Part shown: in pieces, positions 60,344 through 64,000 of the stretch
Position numbering within the stretch: position 1 is the first letter of the stretch
Layout of the letters: every line of letters starts with the position of its first letter
NCBI RefSeq assembly: GCF_001941945.1
Contig: NZ_CP015583.1
Location: 62,001 to 126,000 of the forward strand
Length of the DNA: 64,000 bases
Direction: 5' to 3'
From: Roseomonas gilardii
GTDB taxonomy: Bacteria > Pseudomonadota > Alphaproteobacteria > Acetobacterales > Acetobacteraceae
Position numbers and translations under genes: made by a program
Notes under the pieces: model-generated
Databases searched by the model: none
Told to the model about the DNA's origin: nothing
The model's input: the letters and a program-made list of their open reading frames with translations, nothing else

Positions 60344-62380
60344 ATGCCGCTCACCCTCCGCAGCCACGCCCTGGACCGCTGGGTCACCCCCGCCGCGCCG
60401 GGCGCCGGGATCCGCAGCGCCGTGGACGGAAGGGTGGTCGCCACCGTCTCCAGCGAAGGGCTGGACTTCGCCGCCATGGCCCGCCATGCGCGGGAGGCCG
60501 GTGGGCCCGCCCTGCGCCGCTTCAACTTCCATGAACGGGCAGAGATGCTGAAGCGCCTCGCCACCTTCCTCGGCGACCGCAAGGAGGCGCTCTACGACCT
60601 CTCCTTCGACACGGGCGCGACGCGGCGCGACAGCCTGATCGACATCGATGGCGGCATCGGCACGCTCTTCGCCTATGCCTCGCGCGGCCGCCGTGAACTG
60701 CCGCCGGGGCGCTTCGTGGTGGAGGGCGAGGTCGAGAGGCTCTCGCGCAACGGCAGCTTCGCCGGGCTGCACATCCTCTCGCCGTTGCAGGGCGTGGCGG
60801 TGCATGTGAACGCCTTCAACTTCCCCTGCTGGGGCATGCTGGAGAAGCTGGCGCCCGCGATCCTGGCCGGCATGCCGGTGATCACCAAGCCGGCCACCGC
60901 CACGGCCTATGTCGCCCATGCGGTGGCGGAGGCGATCGTGGAATCCGGCATCCTGCCGCCCGGCGCCTTCCAGTTCGTCGCCGGCGGCACGGGCGACCTG
61001 CTGGACCACCTGACGGGGCAGGACCTGCTCTCCTTCACCGGTTCCGCCGCCACCTCGGTGAAGCTGCGCGACAATCCCGCCGTGTCGCGCAACGCGGTGC
61101 GCTTCGTGGCCGAGCGGGATTCGCTGAATGCCGCCATCCTCGGTCCGGATGCGACGCCGGAGACGCCGGAATTCGGCCTCTTCGTGCGGGAGGTGGTGCG
61201 CGAGATGACGGCCAAGGCCGGGCAGAAATGCACCGCCATCCGCCGCATCCTGGTGCCCCGCGCACAGGTCGCGGCGGTGGCCGAGGCGCTTTCCGCAGCG
61301 CTGGGCAGGATCACGGTCGGCGACCCGCGGCGCGAGGATGTGCGCATGGGGCCGCTCGCCAGCCTGAACCAGCGCCGCGACGTGCGCGCGGCGGTGGCGC
61401 GTCTCCGGAGCGAGGCCACGATCCTCTTCGGCGATCCGGAGCATTGCACGGTGCTGGGCGGCGATGCGGAGACGGGGGCCTTCATGGCCCCGGTGCTGCT
61501 CCACTGCGAGAGCCCGCTCCGGGCCACGCTGGTCCATGAGGTGGAAGCCTTCGGCCCGGTGGCGACGCTGATGCCTTATGACGGGGTCGAGGAGGCGGTG
61601 GCCCTGGCAAGGCGCGGCGAGGGCAGTCTGGTCGCCTCCGCCTTCTCCTATGACCCGGCCGTGACGGCGGAGCTGGTGGCGGGCCTCGCCCCCTATCACG
61701 GCCGCCTCTTCCTGCTCGACCGCGACAGCGCGGCGGAATCCACCGGCCATGGTTCGCCTTTGCCGGCGCTGGTGCATGGCGGGCCGGGCCGGGCCGGCGG
61801 CGGCGAGGAGATGGGCGGCCTGCGCGGCGTCTTCCACCACATGCAGCGCACCGCGCTCCAGGCCTCGCCCGCCAAGCTTGCCGCGCTCGGCGAGGGATGG
61901 ATCAAGGGCGCGCCCACGCGCATCCCGGAATCCCATCCCTTCCGCCTGGATTACGATGCCCTCTCGGTTGGCGACACGGTGGAGACCGCGTCGCGCACCA
62001 TCACGCTGGCGGATATCGAGCACTTCGCCGGCTTCACCGGCGACAATTTCTACGCCCATATGGACGAGGCGGCGGCGAAGGCGAACCCCTTCTTCCCCGG
62101 CCGCGTCGCGCATGGCTACCTGATCCTGAGCTTCGCCGCCGGGCTCTTCGTCGATCCCGCGCCTGGGCCGCTCCTCGCCAATTACGGGCTGGACCGGCTG
62201 CGCTTCCTCAAGCCCGTCTCGCCGGGGGATTCGATCCGCGTGCGCCTGACCGTGCAGCGGAAGAACCCCGCGCGGAAGCCGGAATATGGCGAGGTGCGCT
62301 GGGACGTGGAGGTCTTCAACCAGGAGGACGAGACGGTGGCGCGCTACGAGCTCCTGACCATGAGCACGCGGAAGCCGTGA
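60344..62380 (+). CDS. paaZ: Bifunctional oxepin-CoA hydrolase/3-oxo-5,6-dehydrosuberyl-CoA semialdehyde dehydrogenase PaaZ
   Basis: The 678-residue protein has an N-terminal aldehyde dehydrogenase domain (about residues 1-520), with HVNAFNFPCWGMLEKLAP (about 153-170) and the catalytic Cys in AGQKCTAIRRIL (about 291-302), and a C-terminal MaoC-type hydratase domain (about 540-678) with AGFTGDNFYAHMDEAAA and RVAHGYL. It opens the oxepin ring and oxidises the aldehyde to the acid. It is divergent from paaG. Confidence 0.95.
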   Translation: MPLTLRSHALDRWVTPAAPGAGIRSAVDGRVVATVSSEGLDFAAMARHAREAGGPALRRFNFHERAEMLKRLATFLGDRKEALYDLSFDTGATRRDSLIDIDGGIGTLFAYASRGRRELPPGRFVVEGEVERLSRNGSFAGLHILSPLQGVAVHVNAFNFPCWGMLEKLAPAILAGMPVITKPATATAYVAHAVAEAIVESGILPPGAFQFVAGGTGDLLDHLTGQDLLSFTGSAATSVKLRDNPAVSRNAVRFVAERDSLNAAILGPDATPETPEFGLFVREVVREMTAKAGQKCTAIRRILVPRAQVAAVAEALSAALGRITVGDPRREDVRMGPLASLNQRRDVRAAVARLRSEATILFGDPEHCTVLGGDAETGAFMAPVLLHCESPLRATLVHEVEAFGPVATLMPYDGVEEAVALARRGEGSLVASAFSYDPAVTAELVAGLAPYHGRLFLLDRDSAAESTGHGSPLPALVHGGPGRAGGGEEMGGLRGVFHHMQRTALQASPAKLAALGEGWIKGAPTRIPESHPFRLDYDALSVGDTVETASRTITLADIEHFAGFTGDNFYAHMDEAAAKANPFFPGRVAHGYLILSFAAGLFVDPAPGPLLANYGLDRLRFLKPVSPGDSIRVRLTVQRKNPARKPEYGEVRWDVEVFNQEDETVARYELLTMSTRKP

Positions 62381-62522
62381 TGCGGGGGGCGGCCTGCCGG
62401 TGCCGTCATGTCCCGCCTTCGAAGGGCAGGCACCGCCCGCCTCTCCACCCGCTGGGGATCGGGCGCCAGGCTGGAGGCCGCCACGGAGAGCCCATGAAAT
62501 CCCCGGGATTCAGCGGGAACCA

Positions 62523-62557
62523 GCTTCGGGGGCAAGACGGAGTCTCGCCCCCGAAGC
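62523..62557. terminator. Long hairpin between convergent paaZ and MFS genes
   Basis: Arms GCTTCGGGGGC (62523-62533) and GCCCCCGAAGC (62547-62557) are perfect, and an inner AGAC/GTCT pair extends the stem. No strong T-run follows. Its place between two convergent genes suits a bidirectional terminator. Its layout is close to the dispersed repeat hairpin at 10936. Confidence 0.6.
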
Positions 62558-62569
62558 GCGCCGACCGAC

Positions 62570-63856
62570 TCACTCCGCCGGCTGCAGCCTGGGCCGGCGG
62601 TACAGCGTGGTGACCAGCAGGGCGGCCACCAGACAGAAGCTGCCGGCCACGTAGAGGGCGGGCAGATAGGTGGAGAACTCGGTCCGGCTGAACCCGGCGC
62701 CGAAGGCAGCGGTGGCGGCGCCGAGCTGGTGTCCGGTGAAGATCCAGCCGAAGACCAGCCCCGCCTTCTCCGGACCGAAGCGGTTGGCGGTGAGGCGCAC
62801 GGTCGGCGGCACGGTCGCCACCCAGTCCAGCCCATAGACCACCGCGAAGATGGAAAGGGCATAGACGTTGAACTCGGTGAAGGGGAGGTAGAGCAGCGAC
62901 AGCCCGCGGAAGGCGTAGTAGGAGGCCAGCAGCCAGCGGTTGTCGTAGCGGTCGGACAGCCAGCCGGACAGGATCGTGCCGGCGAAGTCGAAGATGCCGA
63001 TCACCGCCAGCATGCTCGCTGCCCCGACCGGTGCCACGCCGTAATCGCCGCAGAGCGCGATCCAGTGCGTCTGGATCAGCCCGTTGGTGCTGAGGCCGCA
63101 GACATAGAAGGTCAGGAACAGCACCCAGAAGGTGTAGCTGCCGGCCGCCTCGCGCAGCACGCGGAGGGGAGAGAGGAGGAGGTTGCCCAGCCCCTGCTCG
63201 CGCGGCGGCGCGGCCTGCTGCACGGAGGTACCATAGGGCGTGAGGCCAAGATCCGCGGGCCGGTCGCGCATCAGCAGCAGCACCACGACCATGGCGATGG
63301 CCAGCGTACCGAGCACGAAGACCAGCGCGGTGCGCCAGCCATAGGCCGTGCTGAGGCTGGCCAGGATGGGCAGGAAGACGAGCTGCCCGGTGGCGTTGCT
63401 GGCGGTGAGAAGCCCGACCACGAAGCCGCGCCGTTCCGAGAACCAGCGCGTGGCCACGGTGGCGCCCAGCACGATCGCCGTCATCCCCGTGCCGAGGCCG
63501 ACGATGACGCCCCAGAGCAGCACGAGCTGCCACAGCTCCCGCATCACCAGCGAGCCGAGCAGCCCGGCGGAGATCAGCACCAGGGCGCAGAGGATGACGC
63601 TGCGCACCCCGAAGCGGTTCATGAAGGCCGCGGCGAAGGGGCCCATCAGCCCGAACAGGGCGAGGCGCAGCGCGAAGGCGGTGGAGATATCGGCGTTCTG
63701 CCAGCCGAATTCCTGCTGCAAGGGCTCGATCATCACCCCGGCGGAACCCATGGCCCCGGCGGTGGCGAGCATGGTCAGGAAGGTCGCCCCCGCGACCACC
63801 CAGCCGTAATGGATGCCCTTCTGCCGCAGGCCCGTGGCCAAGGCGGTGGAGATCAT
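62570..63856 (-). CDS. MFS transporter, monocarboxylate/oxalate-formate type
   Basis: The 428-residue protein has 12 likely membrane helices, with GWVVAGATFLTML in helix 1, DRYDNRW in the mid part and RFGPEKAGLVFGWIFTGHQLGAA near helix 10, as in bacterial monocarboxylate (OFA-like) carriers. It could import an aromatic or organic acid. It is convergent with paaZ, so the link with phenylacetate is only positional. A MarR-like gene lies upstream on the same strand. Confidence 0.85.
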   Translation of the reverse strand: MISTALATGLRQKGIHYGWVVAGATFLTMLATAGAMGSAGVMIEPLQQEFGWQNADISTAFALRLALFGLMGPFAAAFMNRFGVRSVILCALVLISAGLLGSLVMRELWQLVLLWGVIVGLGTGMTAIVLGATVATRWFSERRGFVVGLLTASNATGQLVFLPILASLSTAYGWRTALVFVLGTLAIAMVVVLLLMRDRPADLGLTPYGTSVQQAAPPREQGLGNLLLSPLRVLREAAGSYTFWVLFLTFYVCGLSTNGLIQTHWIALCGDYGVAPVGAASMLAVIGIFDFAGTILSGWLSDRYDNRWLLASYYAFRGLSLLYLPFTEFNVYALSIFAVVYGLDWVATVPPTVRLTANRFGPEKAGLVFGWIFTGHQLGAATAAFGAGFSRTEFSTYLPALYVAGSFCLVAALLVTTLYRRPRLQPAE

Positions 63857-63916
63857 GATGGCGTTTCCCCCGTGGGTGCCCGGTCGGGCGAATGGTTGAA
63901 TCCGGACGGCAAAGGG

Positions 63917-64000
63917 TCAGAGGTCATACAGCAAGGCACGCAGGTTGCGGGCGCCCTCCGCGCCGAGCAGCGCCTCGACCTCCGCCTGTGCCTTGTTCCA
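63917..64000 (-). CDS. C-terminal end of a probable MarR-family regulator (partial)
   Basis: The last 27 codons of a minus-strand gene enter the window: WNKAQAEVEALLGAEGARN, then LRALLYDL and a stop. The helix ending with L-R-x-L-L-x-x-L is typical of the C-terminus of MarR regulators. It lies 60 bases upstream of the MFS transporter gene and could regulate it. The rest is outside the window. Confidence 0.5.
   Translation of the reverse strand, partial: WNKAQAEVEALLGAEGARNLRALLYDL

Noticed and set aside
1-64000. CRISPR arrays, tRNA or rRNA genes, integrases, toxin-antitoxin or defence systems
   Set aside because: I looked for regular direct repeats, tRNA-like T-arm sequences and typical protein motifs and saw none, apart from the IS5-type relic.

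Overview
This window looks like a chromosomal segment of a high-G+C alphaproteobacterium, most likely from Acetobacteraceae/Rhodospirillales (Roseomonas-like). That placement is an inference from very GC-rich coding sequence, families such as PaaX, IhfB, a LapA-like protein and fused indolepyruvate oxidoreductase, and palindromic GC-rich hairpins between genes. Genes are dense, many overlap by 1-4 bases, and no tRNA, rRNA, CRISPR array or intact mobile element was seen.

Layout. (1) 1-4186: an acyl-CoA catabolic cluster (end of livF, nitronate monooxygenase, enoyl-CoA hydratase, IclR regulator, CaiB-type CoA transferase) with visibly lower G+C than the rest. It is followed by a decayed IS5-family transposase at about 4242-4501. 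(2) 4511-19109: amino-acid and amine metabolism: serine dehydratase, LysR regulator, a spermidine/putrescine-type ABC importer, a three-subunit HcnABC/opine-oxidase-like FAD/[2Fe-2S] oxidase, RidA, a second DAO-family oxidase with a HAD hydrolase, a GNAT protein and a hydroxyacid dehydrogenase. (3) 19205-23466: housekeeping genes on the minus strand (dapB, sppA, ihfB, lapA-like, pyrF, trpF). (4) 23694-31554: PRC-barrel protein, ModE-like regulator, MFS transporter, LpoA-like lipoprotein divergent from rsmI, two pyruvyl-transferase paralogues, and two small stress proteins (GlsB/YeaQ type and CsbD type). (5) 31658-41653: fused indolepyruvate oxidoreductase with a divergent Lrp regulator, trmB-metK, cysteine-dioxygenase-like enzyme with a second Lrp regulator, a frameshifted secreted-protein gene, and an aldo/keto reductase. 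(6) 42127-47246: four overlapping membrane genes resembling hyfB-hyfC-hyfE-hyfF. (7) 47494-51759: lipoprotein hydrolase, histidine phosphatase, Tim44-like protein, MltA. (8) 51797-62380: a phenylacetate degradation cluster (paaI, paaX, paaABCDE, TetR regulator, paaK, paaG, paaZ). (9) 62570-64000: an MFS transporter and the end of a MarR-like gene.

How parts work together. The paa genes activate phenylacetate (PaaK), epoxidise the CoA ester (PaaABCE, matured by PaaD), isomerise it to the oxepin (PaaG) and open the ring (PaaZ). paaF, paaH and paaJ are not in the window. The indolepyruvate/2-ketoacid oxidoreductase could feed arylacetyl-CoA into the same route. Regulation looks split: a perfect 12-bp inverted repeat brackets a good sigma-70 promoter between paaX and paaA, while two GACCGTC-N2-GACGGTC palindromes lie between paaG and paaZ and suit the local TetR protein.

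The most unusual object is the hyf-like operon. Its four intact reading frames keep the membrane-arm fold, but the antiporter-like subunits and the NuoH-like subunit appear to have lost most conserved charged residues used for proton transfer, and no hydrogenase-like catalytic or Fe-S subunit gene is present in the window.
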